Assembly (NCBI GenBank): GCA_003647435.1
Contig: QMMV01000021.1
Span: 1 to 12,954, forward strand
Length of the DNA: 12,954 nucleotides
Direction: 5' to 3'
From: Deltaproteobacteria bacterium
Lineage (GTDB): Bacteria; Desulfobacterota; Desulfobacteria; Desulfobacterales; C00003060
In this document: positions 6,632-12,954 of the stretch, piece after piece
Layout of the letters: every line of letters starts with the position of its first letter
Numbering within the stretch: position 1 is the stretch's first letter
Notes under the pieces: model-generated
Databases searched by the model: none
The model's input: only the letters and a program-made list of their open reading frames with translations
Told to the model about the DNA's origin: nothing
Made by a program: the position numbers and the translations under genes

Positions 6632-7837
6632 CTATTCATTCAAGCCTTGAAAGGCTATGTGAACCTTCGATATGTGCCTATCGAGATGCCGCCTGATAAT
6701 GGGCATGTCGGGGGCAGCCTGGTTACACGCATCTACAATAGCGCGGAACATGAGCGATAGTTCCTCTTTGTCGAGCAGCCTGCAATCCTGGAGAAAGGAA
6801 TCAACAAAGCCTGGCTCAACAGCTCCTTTGCGTTGTTTCTCCCTGAGCCCTTCAATGAAGCCTTCCAGCGTTGCGTCCACGCAATCATCATCCGCCCACG
6901 CCACGGTGCCGATACCGTCGAGCCGGTCAATACGCATCCTCAGAGACAGGTTCAAAAAGAAGAAAAGAAGGGCGTCACGGCGCGAAATTCCCGAGGAATG
7001 GCCCAGCATAGAAGCATATTGCCTCGCAGCTACCAGTCTCACATCTATCGAATTGTTTTCTTTTTTTACCACAAAGTCCCCCGCTGCATGGTGCCAGGGA
7101 AAGATCTGGTCAAATGTATTGATATCATAATAGCCGGTCAGGATTTCGGCGGCCTGGCTGTATAATTGCCATGCCTCGGGGCGAGAAAGATAATAAGGAC
7201 CTTTATCGGTGTCCCAAACTATAAGTTTCTGACAACTCTTTTGCCTCCCCAGGGAGAGGTGAAATTCATGATACCCTTGAAACCAGTCTGCCAGAAACAT
7301 AAGCATGGAATCTCGTGCCTTTCCATGATGCCTCGATTCATAGAATGATTCTGCTTCAAAGTAGGTCTTGGGCAAGAAAGAAAGTTGATATTTCTTGTTT
7401 AGATATTGCAAGGTTCGAAATTCCCTTGCCAGCCCGGCTTTCCCTCTCGCGGTCAGTGCCACATTCATAGTAAATGATGCGCGAGTGTCGCCGATTACTG
7501 CTTCGATCCTTGCTGGATGGTAGTCGCTGCCATCTTTCTCTGCATAGATCAGGATTTTATGAATGTCGGAAACAGAGACATCCTTTGCTAACTGTGTCAT
7601 TGCAGCATCAAGTAACGGCCTGTATCCATGTTCGGAGATAACGTCCGTGATTCCCTGGAAATAGTCTTTGAAAGTAACTGGAGGTTGAGTTTGCTCGCCA
7701 TCACCACGGGTCAGGCGCATTGAAGCCTGCAACATATCTTTGTCGAAATAGACAGGACCGCTTCTCGATGGGGCTAAATAACTAATCTCTGGTTGATGAC
7801 TTTTGCTCAAAAGCAGCTCGGATGTGGGAATCAGCAA
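6632..7837 (-). CDS. Unknown protein with possible degenerate kinase-like (APH-like) fold
   Basis: I do not recognise this 401-residue protein by name. Its motif order suggests a degraded aminoglycoside-phosphotransferase or protein-kinase-like fold: a beta-strand region at about 109-130, a helix with Glu139 in AREF, a hinge-like strand MLMFLADW (178-185), a long helix at 222-237, then HHAAGDFVV (249-257) in the place of the catalytic loop and DVRLV (265-269) in the place of the metal-binding strand. The usual catalytic Asn and the DFG/DFE-type Asp are not evident, so it may be inactive. It resembles the 373-residue protein at 11695-12816. The start is a TTG 7 bp after the TPR gene stop without a clear ribosome site, suggesting coupled translation; Met35 (7735) is an alternative. 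No signal peptide or membrane segment is seen. Confidence 0.6.
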   Translation of the reverse strand: MLIPTSELLLSKSHQPEISYLAPSRSGPVYFDKDMLQASMRLTRGDGEQTQPPVTFKDYFQGITDVISEHGYRPLLDAAMTQLAKDVSVSDIHKILIYAEKDGSDYHPARIEAVIGDTRASFTMNVALTARGKAGLAREFRTLQYLNKKYQLSFLPKTYFEAESFYESRHHGKARDSMLMFLADWFQGYHEFHLSLGRQKSCQKLIVWDTDKGPYYLSRPEAWQLYSQAAEILTGYYDINTFDQIFPWHHAAGDFVVKKENNSIDVRLVAARQYASMLGHSSGISRRDALLFFFLNLSLRMRIDRLDGIGTVAWADDDCVDATLEGFIEGLREKQRKGAVEPGFVDSFLQDCRLLDKEELSLMFRAIVDACNQAAPDMPIIRRHLDRHISKVHIAFQGLNE

Positions 7838-7844
7838 GTGAATT

Positions 7845-8477
7845 TTAGCGATAGGGTTCGAGTTGTTTTAGAAACTCCGGTTTTACGTCAAATCCGTACG
7901 CCAGGGCCTTATCACAATGTTCGACGGCCTTCTTGTAGGCTTTCTTCTCAAAGTATGCTAGGGCAAGATTGTTGTGGGCCACAGCAAATGTAGGTGCAAG
8001 TTCGAGTGCCTTTTTAGCAGCCGCAATGCAATCGTCTAATTGCCCACGCATGAAGTAGGCGCTGGCAAGCGTCGCGTAAGCCTGGACCATGTGTGGATTG
8101 AGCGATATTGCCCTTTGCAGAAAAGGAAGTGCCGCTTCTACGTCACCCTTTTGCAAATAAGCGAATCCAAGATTTGCATAACCAGGGGCAAATTTCGGTC
8201 GCATTTTAATCGCTTGCTGGTTGGCTGCTATACAAGCAGCCAAATTTCCTTTATGCAGGTAGATGCCACCAAGGTCTGCATACGCTTCGTCAAGTGTAGG
8301 GCTATGCTCAATAGCCGCTGCAAGTTCTTCTATCGCCTCGTCCCACTTCTGCTCTTTGATCAAACCTATGGCGAGGTTGTAATGGGTCGTCCCGCATGCG
8401 GGCATGTTGGATAGAATTTGTTTCTGTGTTTCGATGTATTGGGCGGTCTTTGGCGCTGTTGGCTGTGGTTTATTCAT
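7845..8477 (-). CDS. TPR-repeat protein
   Basis: This 210-residue protein is made almost entirely of tetratricopeptide repeats, which form a helical scaffold for protein-protein binding. Five units of 34 residues can be laid out at about 29-62, 63-96, 97-130, 131-164 and 165-198, with the typical W/L-G-Y-A-F-A-P spacing (for example YANLGFAYLQKG, then LNP). There is no signal peptide, so it is likely cytoplasmic. GAGGAG lies 12 nt before the ATG, with an AAGG nearer. It is followed 7 bp later by the kinase-like gene, implying a two-gene operon whose products may bind each other. I found no convincing promoter upstream of it. Confidence 0.85.
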   Translation of the reverse strand: MNKPQPTAPKTAQYIETQKQILSNMPACGTTHYNLAIGLIKEQKWDEAIEELAAAIEHSPTLDEAYADLGGIYLHKGNLAACIAANQQAIKMRPKFAPGYANLGFAYLQKGDVEAALPFLQRAISLNPHMVQAYATLASAYFMRGQLDDCIAAAKKALELAPTFAVAHNNLALAYFEKKAYKKAVEHCDKALAYGFDVKPEFLKQLEPYR

Positions 8478-8754
8478 AACCTTGTCTATCTCCTCTCCGC
8501 TGTACCTGTTGACGGACTCAGGATTGTCTTATGCTTTGTTGGTTTGAGGCCATGTAAAACTCATCCTCGACTTCCGGCTAAGAGAGTTTCAGCCGTGCGC
8601 CTGCCGGCAGGAGCCCTATGTGGAGAGCTGACAGCGACTTTGCCAAAACTGGTTTTTCATATGGAAAGAAAACCCAATAGGCTCACGGTTCCCACGGATC
8701 TGAGGTTCAGAGTTGGGGTGAACCCTGAACCAGTGAACGGTCACCTAATTTCAT
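8478..8754. other. Non-coding gap upstream of the TPR gene
   Basis: There is no supported gene. It contains a perfect 12-bp palindrome CCTGCCGGCAGG (8600-8611) and a hairpin with 7-bp arms GGTTCAG/CTGAACC (8704-8731). Frames open here carry low-complexity peptides typical of repeats. The promoter of the TPR gene should lie here but no good -35/-10 pair was found. Confidence 0.5.
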
Positions 8755-8902
8755 GCCTCGGGATTTCTATAAGTTATTGAACTTCCATCGATTTTAGTCG
8801 AGCAGTTAAATAGTCAAGTTGTCGAGTCGTAACGTCCTTGAACCACTCGACTAATCAACTACTTGACCACTCGACCAATTGTGAGCGAAGCGAACTAAGT
8901 TC
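8755..8902 (+). repeat. 148-bp dispersed repeat, copy 1
   Basis: It matches copy 2 (11450-11597) at 143 of 148 positions without gaps. It contains a long imperfect hairpin: arms 8797-8827 and 8845-8875 around a 17-nt loop, built from GTCGAG and GTCAAG motifs mirrored as CTTGAC and CTCGAC. The right end closes with the palindrome GAACTAAGTTC, which here extends into the flank to a perfect 17-bp palindrome (8889-8905). The right end is 1 bp from the stop codon of the 106-residue gene, so in that transcript the repeat forms the 3' untranslated region. Confidence 0.93.
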
Positions 8903-8903
8903 G

Positions 8904-9224
8904 CTAAACTGCCGTACGAAGACCCTTGCCGGCAAGAGGATTGTAAAGTTTAATAATTGCCTGCTTCATAACGTCCAGGCTGCGCGCATTAATTATAATA
9001 TCAAACAAGGTCTTTTCCCCGTCTTCCGGAAGCACGCAGGCGTTTGAAGCATCAAAGGTCAATCCAGGAAAACCTTTAACCAGCTTCTTTTGCTCTTTCT
9101 TGTTAACTTCAACCTGAATTGCCTTTTTTCCCTCTATTTCTTTTATTTCTCCCGCTAACCCAGCCTCTTCAATCTTTTTGAGCTTTTCGTCATCCAGGAA
9201 AATATTGATGTAATAATCAGCCAT
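8904..9224 (-). CDS. Unknown 106-residue protein
   Basis: I do not recognise this protein. It is a small soluble alpha/beta protein, rich in Lys and Glu in its first half (MADYYINIFLDDEKL to about residue 50), then a segment with a single Cys and a helix-rich end. There is no signal peptide or membrane helix. The ATG follows AGGAGG (9232-9237) with 7 bp spacing; a longer frame starting at 9245 would read through this site and is rejected. It has its own predicted promoter at 9452-9480. Its stop codon (8904-8906) lies 1 bp from repeat copy 1, so the repeat could have arrived exactly at the gene end, or have altered the last codons. Confidence 0.75.
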   Translation of the reverse strand: MADYYINIFLDDEKLKKIEEAGLAGEIKEIEGKKAIQVEVNKKEQKKLVKGFPGLTFDASNACVLPEDGEKTLFDIIINARSLDVMKQAIIKLYNPLAGKGLRTAV

Positions 9225-9231
9225 CAGAACA

Positions 9232-9237
9232 CCTCCT
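9232..9237 (-). promoter_or_regulatory. Ribosome binding site deciding the 106-residue start
   Basis: A perfect AGGAGG on the minus strand, 7 nt before the ATG at 9224. It fixes the start and excludes the upstream in-frame codon at 9245. Confidence 0.85.
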
Positions 9238-9281
9238 CTTCGCAATATATTGATTTAAACTGCTAAATGTATGACAGAAGC

Positions 9282-9296
9282 TGCCATAAAATGGCA
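9282..9296. other. Small palindrome in the leader of the 106-residue gene
   Basis: TGCCAT and ATGGCA flank three bases, giving a 6-bp hairpin in the predicted leader RNA about 60 nt before the start codon. It may be a regulator site or a minor RNA stem. No function can be assigned. Confidence 0.35.
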
Positions 9297-9378
9297 TTCC
9301 TCGCCGGAACCCGCATCACCACCTTCTAACTAACCCGAATGTAACACTTTAGCTCTTTTGAAAAACAGACATACGGAA

Positions 9379-9419
9379 CGGACAGGGCATCTGCAATAAT
9401 ATCTTCAACAATCTAAACT
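9379..9419 (+). repeat. 41-bp dispersed repeat, copy B
   Basis: Partner of 63-103 (33 of 41 identical, no gaps). It lies inside the predicted leader of the 106-residue gene, in antisense orientation. The surrounding 9246-9524 has no supported gene. Confidence 0.5.
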
Positions 9420-9451
9420 AACACACCCGAATAGAAATTTTTCAGTCCGGG

Positions 9452-9480
9452 AACATATCACGAAAGTTATTTTCTGTCAA
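9452..9480 (-). promoter_or_regulatory. Predicted sigma70 promoter of the 106-residue gene
   Basis: On the minus strand TTGACA (9480-9475), 17 bp, then TATGTT (9457-9452). Transcription would start near 9445, leaving a leader of about 220 nt before the ATG at 9224. It lies just after the methyltransferase gene, so the 106-residue gene is probably its own unit. Confidence 0.6.
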
Positions 9481-9524
9481 GGAACTTTGAGCAATGTTTC
9501 CGAATGCGGCGTCAATCAAGATGG

Positions 9525-10358
9525 TCAGGAAGCTTCTCCCTTCTTGCGGAACACTAAACAGGCCCAGTTGTGATCTATTTGCTGCCGGATCAATATGAAG
9601 CCATTCCTCAGGTATGCCCGTAGGGTTTCCGCCAGTGCAGACACTTTAAAACCGGAAAGTATTAAAATTGCTCCCCTCTTTGCTTTTTCTGCACATGTGC
9701 CTGAGATCGCCTTTAAGGTTGGAAACGCCATGTTGGCAACAATCAGAGAAAACGGGGTCTGGAGACTGTTAAGCGCAACATCCGAAATGGTAACCCGTGA
9801 ACCAAGATTATTTAACCGGACGTTTTGGGTTGCCTCCCAGAGAGCGCATGGATCAAGGTCGAGTCCAACCACTCTTTCCACTCCCAGCATCGCCATGGCA
9901 ATGGCGAGTATCCCTGTGCCGGTGCCGACATCAAGTCCGTAAGAGGCATCGTATTCCTCGGCATAATAATCACCACCCAATACGTAATCCAGTGCCCTCA
10001 GTGCCAGATACGTACTCGGATGCGACCCGTTGCCAAAAGCAGTGCCAGAAGCTATGCTGATTGTGACTTCTCCGCTCTGCGGTCGATATCGCTTCCCGGG
10101 GGGCTTGACCACAATCCTCTCAGAAATCCTGACGGGTCGGCGGAAGGATTTTTCAATAAAGCTTCTGCCATATAGATATGTGTAACTGAGTTTTCCTGAA
10201 CTTACAAGTTCTCTGATCCCGAGTCTGACTGCTTTTCTGTCGATCCAATCAGCTCTTGCAAGCTTCTTTTCCACATCGGCTGGAGTCAGCTTTCTGTCGG
10301 CCTCAGCGATGGTGTTGTAGATCATATGTTTTAACTTCTCCACTGTGTAGCTACGCAA
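9525..10358 (-). CDS. PrmA-like SAM-dependent methyltransferase with winged-helix-like N-terminus
   Basis: This 277-residue protein is a class I methyltransferase close to ribosomal protein L11 methyltransferase (PrmA). Visible motifs: FGNGSHPS (108-115), matching the PrmA FGTGxHxT block; the SAM-binding glycine motif GLDVGTGTG (141-149); the acidic GLDLDP (165-170); and LIVANM (205-210), matching the PrmA active-site VAN strand. The N-terminal 65 residues differ from the PrmA substrate domain and read as a helical winged-helix-like unit (TVEKLKHMIYNTIAEA to LVSSGKLSYTYLYG). The substrate may therefore not be L11. The start is uncertain: TTG at 10358 keeps the first helix whole and has AAGG upstream; ATG at 10325 is the alternative. 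It is the last gene of a three-gene operon, 28 bp after the 115-residue gene. Confidence 0.8.
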   Translation of the reverse strand: MRSYTVEKLKHMIYNTIAEADRKLTPADVEKKLARADWIDRKAVRLGIRELVSSGKLSYTYLYGRSFIEKSFRRPVRISERIVVKPPGKRYRPQSGEVTISIASGTAFGNGSHPSTYLALRALDYVLGGDYYAEEYDASYGLDVGTGTGILAIAMAMLGVERVVGLDLDPCALWEATQNVRLNNLGSRVTISDVALNSLQTPFSLIVANMAFPTLKAISGTCAEKAKRGAILILSGFKVSALAETLRAYLRNGFILIRQQIDHNWACLVFRKKGEAS

Positions 10359-10386
10359 CTCAGTTTGCCTTATAGGTGACCAGCTT

Positions 10387-10734
10387 CTATTTTCTGCCCT
10401 CTTTTTCCATCAAACGGCTGTACCAGCGACAAAATTCGTACATGCCTTTATATCGATCATCGTAGTTACTGATGAGGCCAACGCACATTTCCCAAACGCC
10501 CTGACGAAAAGCATTGCTGTCATCCAGCATCTGGCGCCCTGCAAGAAATTCTCTGGTTAGTTCGATTGCCGTGCGCTTGGATTTGTTCATTCGCAAGTCG
10601 ATCGGATCCTTCGGTTCGATAAAGGGATCCCACTCCTCGTACCCCTTTTTCAGGATGTGCTTTTGCCGCCTGGGCGACATGCCGTCGAAGATGGCCTTTT
10701 TTCGCTTTTCGTCTTCAGGTGATAGCTTGCGCAT
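10387..10734 (-). CDS. Unknown 115-residue protein
   Basis: I do not recognise this protein. It is small, soluble and rich in Arg, Lys and aromatic residues, with no signal peptide. It is predicted mainly helical, with a basic N-terminal part (MRKLSPEDEKRKKAIFDG), a segment rich in Pro and acidic residues (EEWDPFIEPKDPIDLR, about 34-49), and a C-terminal helical region containing YEFCRWYSRL. AAGGAG (10743-10748) lies 8 nt before the ATG at 10734; a GTG one codon earlier is possible. It sits between the YkgJ-type gene (44 bp) and the methyltransferase (28 bp), so the three are likely cotranscribed and may act on a shared target. Confidence 0.75.
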   Translation of the reverse strand: MRKLSPEDEKRKKAIFDGMSPRRQKHILKKGYEEWDPFIEPKDPIDLRMNKSKRTAIELTREFLAGRQMLDDSNAFRQGVWEMCVGLISNYDDRYKGMYEFCRWYSRLMEKEGRK

Positions 10735-10778
10735 CACGTTATCTCCTTGTACGGGCCAACCGATTCGAAACAGAGACC

Positions 10779-11423
10779 TTAAATTCCGAAGTATTCCCGG
10801 TTATAATCAGTTAGCAAGGCAGTTGAGACAGGAACAAGCCTCATATGCGTTTTTTCCTCCTTTGAACCAATCTCTCTTAATAGTTCCTTGGAAAGCTCAA
10901 AGAGACGAGCGTTAACATTATCAAGATTGACGGTAGGATATGCTGTTCCTTCTTTAAATCCCGATTTTTCACAGATGTGAGCAACGCCACCAATAGATGT
11001 CGGAATGCCGTAAAGCCTGCAAGTAATAGGTCGCCACTTATATAGGTCGCACAGGTTGTCCGAATTTAGCAGCGGGCAGGCTGCTCTTTCTCGTGCTAAA
11101 TGAAGCAACACCTCTTCTGAAGACATCCCCTGGCGGAGGTACATCTTTTGAAGCCTGTGTTTGATCTGATAAAATCTACGATCCGCCTTTTCAGCTCTTG
11201 CAAGCACCTGACGTTGGTCGGTTTTGCTGAGCGATTTCTGGAAGTGATAGTTAATATAAACCGCCTCAATTAGCGTCAGGTCAAAAACAGCGTAGCAGCA
11301 ATCGCAACAATATATCTTACACCGGACACAATCCTTGTAGGCATCCTGTATATTGCTGAAGAGCTTGTCGGTTTGAGCCACAAGGGCTTCGTATTTGTTG
11401 AAGGTTTTTGAAAAGTTCAGCAT
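10779..11423 (-). CDS. YkgJ-type cysteine-cluster protein
   Basis: The 214-residue product belongs to the YkgJ (UPF0153) family of putative zinc or iron-sulfur proteins. The N-terminal cluster has Cys32, 35, 39, 40, 42 and 43; the second half has CPLL (116), CDLY (125), the family signature RPITCRLYG (131-139) and Cys151. The stretch between (about 60-110) is helical and charged. There is no signal peptide. The cluster composition suggests a bound metal, but the role of the family is unknown; some members occur with modification enzymes. TTG, GTG and ATG lie in a row at the start (11429, 11426, 11423); ATG is chosen, though no good ribosome site is seen. It is the first gene of the operon leading to the PrmA-like gene. 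Repeat copy 2 begins 27 bp upstream. Confidence 0.85.
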   Translation of the reverse strand: MLNFSKTFNKYEALVAQTDKLFSNIQDAYKDCVRCKIYCCDCCYAVFDLTLIEAVYINYHFQKSLSKTDQRQVLARAEKADRRFYQIKHRLQKMYLRQGMSSEEVLLHLARERAACPLLNSDNLCDLYKWRPITCRLYGIPTSIGGVAHICEKSGFKEGTAYPTVNLDNVNARLFELSKELLREIGSKEEKTHMRLVPVSTALLTDYNREYFGI

Positions 11424-11449
11424 CACCAAATCCGGCAGGTTAATCTAAG

Positions 11450-11597
11450 GCCTCGTAATTTCTACAAGTTATTGAACTTCCGTCGATTTTAGTCGAGTAG
11501 TTAAATAGTCAAGTTGTCGAGTCGTAACGTCCTTGAACCACTCGACTAATCAACTACTTGACCACTCGACCAATTGTGAGCGAAGCGAACTAAGTTC
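11450..11597 (+). repeat. 148-bp dispersed repeat, copy 2
   Basis: It is 143 of 148 identical to copy 1 (same orientation) and 136 of 138 identical to the visible part of copy 3 (inverted). Hairpin arms lie at 11492-11522 and 11540-11570: 24 of 31 positions pair, and on the minus strand four more become G-U wobbles. The right end carries GAACTAAGTTC (11587-11597). With copy 3 it brackets the 373-residue gene. It lies between that gene and the YkgJ-type gene, in the likely leader of the latter. Confidence 0.95.
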
Positions 11598-11649
11598 TTG
11601 TTGTGTGATTAGTGGAAGAACATCCTTTCAGGAGCATCTTCATGTATTC

Positions 11650-11678
11650 TATTTACAGAAAGCTGCAATAGATGTCAA
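11650..11678 (-). promoter_or_regulatory. Possible promoter of the YkgJ-type operon
   Basis: On the minus strand TTGACA (11678-11673), 17 bp, then TAAATA (11655-11650), a moderate -10 match. A transcript from here would pass through repeat copy 2 before reaching the YkgJ-type gene. The position just after the 373-residue stop codon supports it; the weak -10 keeps confidence low. Confidence 0.4.
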
Positions 11679-11694
11679 TTACCCAAAATAGGTT

Positions 11695-12816
11695 TCAGTG
11701 GATCAGTCCTTGAGTCAACATCCGTGCGTAGCGGTTAGCCAGTCGTGCTTGGAGTGGTTCATTTATTCCAGTTTCGAGAAATCTGTCTACCTGTCTGGTA
11801 AATTTATGCTTATCTTTCTTGTACCTCTCTAACCATTGTCGGGTTAATTCCCTGCCTTTATTTTCACCGTGAAGGTCCATCAAACCCTTCTGGATACCTC
11901 GGAAGACTACGTGCGGTGGCCGGAACGGTTTCTTATATTTCAAAAGTGTAATATGTTTATGGGTATATGGATCTATAAGTTGATAGTCGACTTCATATTT
12001 TAGAAGCCTTTCTATGAGATCACTCACCCCTACACCGTATCGCCTCTTTCTTATTGTGACAAGCTTGAGATCAAAGTCCCCTTCTTTATTCAACATCCGT
12101 ATGACAAAATCACCAGCGTTGATGTCGAGGCTATCAACCATTGATTTAGTTGCAGGGTCATAGTCCTTAGCTAGGATCCTGACCATTTCCTCTGCAATCA
12201 CACGTCCATCCGCTTCTGAAAGATAATGCTCAGCAAATACAGGGGTGGCTCTCTCTACATATCCAGAATAGTAGTTCAAATAGAACTTCCACTTTTCTGT
12301 GTTGCGATCCACGAAATAATCCAATTCCACTGAATCTTTGATCCACTCTACGGCAATCATCTTGAGCTCGGTCGGCTCACTCATATTATGATGGAACATA
12401 CCTGCGCCTTTTGCATAAGGCTCGGGTATATCTTCTGGATGCCTGGACCATGAGAAGGATATCTGGTCGAACTCGCCGAAGATATCGTATTCTTCATCAT
12501 TGGGATATTCGCTAACGGAAAGGCAGAAAGTGGTTTTTCGCCCATCTTTCAACTTTGCCATAACCTGAAAAACAGCAGTCTTCAAACCCTCCTGGAAATA
12601 TCTTGCTTCTATCCGGCCGATATTGCCAATCTCCACTTCATCGCCTAAGGCTCCCGAGACCGCTCTCTGTAAAAATAAGCCGTCTTTCATAAACAGGTTT
12701 TTTATTGCTTCTTTCATCCGGTGAGGCTCAACTTTGTCAAGTCTCGCAGGTTCAAGTCTCCACCTATCCGCCATAGCTACTTTAATCTTGCTTGATGGAA
12801 GCCCAGGTATTTTCAT
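11695..12816 (-). CDS. Unknown protein, divergent relative of the 401-residue kinase-like protein
   Basis: I cannot name this 373-residue soluble protein. Its motif order matches that at 6632-7837: GEF (114-116) against REF (138-140); MIAVEW (153-158) against LMFLADW; an IL pair exactly 20 residues before AGDFVI (234-239), just as in AGDFVV; and DLKLV (249-253) against DVRLV. This suggests a shared kinase-like fold lacking clear catalytic Asp and Asn residues. The C-terminal third (about 280-373) is basic and differs between the two. The ATG directly abuts repeat copy 3 and has no Shine-Dalgarno site; the alignment suggests that the core domain is intact. A later ATG at Met15 (12774) is possible. 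Inverted repeat copies lie on both sides. Confidence 0.6.
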   Translation of the reverse strand: MKIPGLPSSKIKVAMADRWRLEPARLDKVEPHRMKEAIKNLFMKDGLFLQRAVSGALGDEVEIGNIGRIEARYFQEGLKTAVFQVMAKLKDGRKTTFCLSVSEYPNDEEYDIFGEFDQISFSWSRHPEDIPEPYAKGAGMFHHNMSEPTELKMIAVEWIKDSVELDYFVDRNTEKWKFYLNYYSGYVERATPVFAEHYLSEADGRVIAEEMVRILAKDYDPATKSMVDSLDINAGDFVIRMLNKEGDFDLKLVTIRKRRYGVGVSDLIERLLKYEVDYQLIDPYTHKHITLLKYKKPFRPPHVVFRGIQKGLMDLHGENKGRELTRQWLERYKKDKHKFTRQVDRFLETGINEPLQARLANRYARMLTQGLIH

Positions 12817-12954
12817 GAACTTAGTTCGCTTCGCTCACAATTGGTCGAGTGGTCAAGTAGTTGATTAGTCGAGTGGTTCAAGGGCGTTACGACTCGACAA
12901 CTTGACTATTTAACTACTCGACTAAAATCGACGGAAGTTCAATAACTTATAGAA
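12817..12954 (-). repeat. 148-bp dispersed repeat, copy 3, inverted and cut by the window end
   Basis: The 138 visible bases are the reverse complement of copy 2 with only two differences. Hairpin arms are at 12844-12874 and 12892-12922. Its GAACTAAGTTC end stops exactly one base before the start codon of the 373-residue gene on the minus strand. The remaining 10 bases would lie outside the window. Confidence 0.93.

Noticed and set aside
8418..8780. Open frame of 120 codons on the plus strand
   Set aside because: It starts antisense inside the TPR gene and ends in the repeat. Composition is typical of non-coding palindromic DNA.
8838..9047. Open frame of 69 codons on the plus strand (peptide starting MNHSTNQLLDHSTN)
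   Set aside because: It is read through repeat copy 1 and then antisense to the 106-residue gene. The peptide simply reflects the repeat motifs, and there is no ribosome site.
9275..9296. Sigma54-type promoter on the minus strand (TGGCA near the palindrome)
   Set aside because: The -12 element does not fit the consensus, and a better sigma70 promoter lies at 9452-9480.
8755..12954. CRISPR array
   Set aside because: The repeats are 148 bp long, only three, kilobases apart and in mixed orientation, with genes between them.

Overview
The window looks like chromosomal DNA of a sulfate-reducing bacterium of the Desulfobacterota (former Deltaproteobacteria). The core evidence is a complete dsrA-dsrB-dsrD-dsrN cluster whose Cys ligand spacings match reductive (sulfate-reducer) dissimilatory sulfite reductase, the presence of dsrD, and a periplasmic tetraheme class III cytochrome c. 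The genus cannot be told from the sequence alone.

Layout. (1) 1-1956, plus strand: a promoter, a TatA/TatB-family gene and tatC with overlapping ends, then a tetraheme cytochrome c3 gene that ends at a strong bidirectional terminator. (2) 1971-6343, minus strand: dsrA, dsrB, dsrD and dsrN, in that order of transcription, from a near-consensus sigma70 promoter at 6544-6572 with a leader of about 190 nt that carries repeats and a terminator-like hairpin. dsrN and the cytochrome gene converge on the shared terminator. (3) 6632-8477, minus strand: a TPR-repeat protein followed 7 bp later by a 401-residue protein that appears to be a degenerate kinase-like (APH-like) fold. (4) 8755-12954: an accessory stretch holding three copies of a 148-bp dispersed repeat. 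Two copies are direct; the third is inverted and runs off the window end. Between them lie a 106-residue unknown protein, a three-gene operon (YkgJ-type cysteine-cluster protein, 115-residue unknown, PrmA-like methyltransferase with a winged-helix-like N-terminus) and a 373-residue protein that seems to be a divergent relative of the 401-residue protein.

How the genes work together. DsrAB reduces sulfite in the cytoplasm, DsrD stimulates DsrAB, and DsrN amidates siroheme for DsrAB. The Tat pathway exports folded cofactor proteins, which in sulfate reducers include electron-transfer subunits. Cytochrome c3 carries electrons in the periplasm. The TPR plus kinase-like pair and the repeat-bounded genes have no known role that can be read from sequence.

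The most unusual features are: a pair of kinase-like paralogues, one of them bracketed by inverted copies of the repeat; the repeat itself, whose ends sit exactly at a start codon and one base from a stop codon; and a palindromic MITE-like insertion of about 107 bp that has stayed open in the interdomain linker of dsrN.
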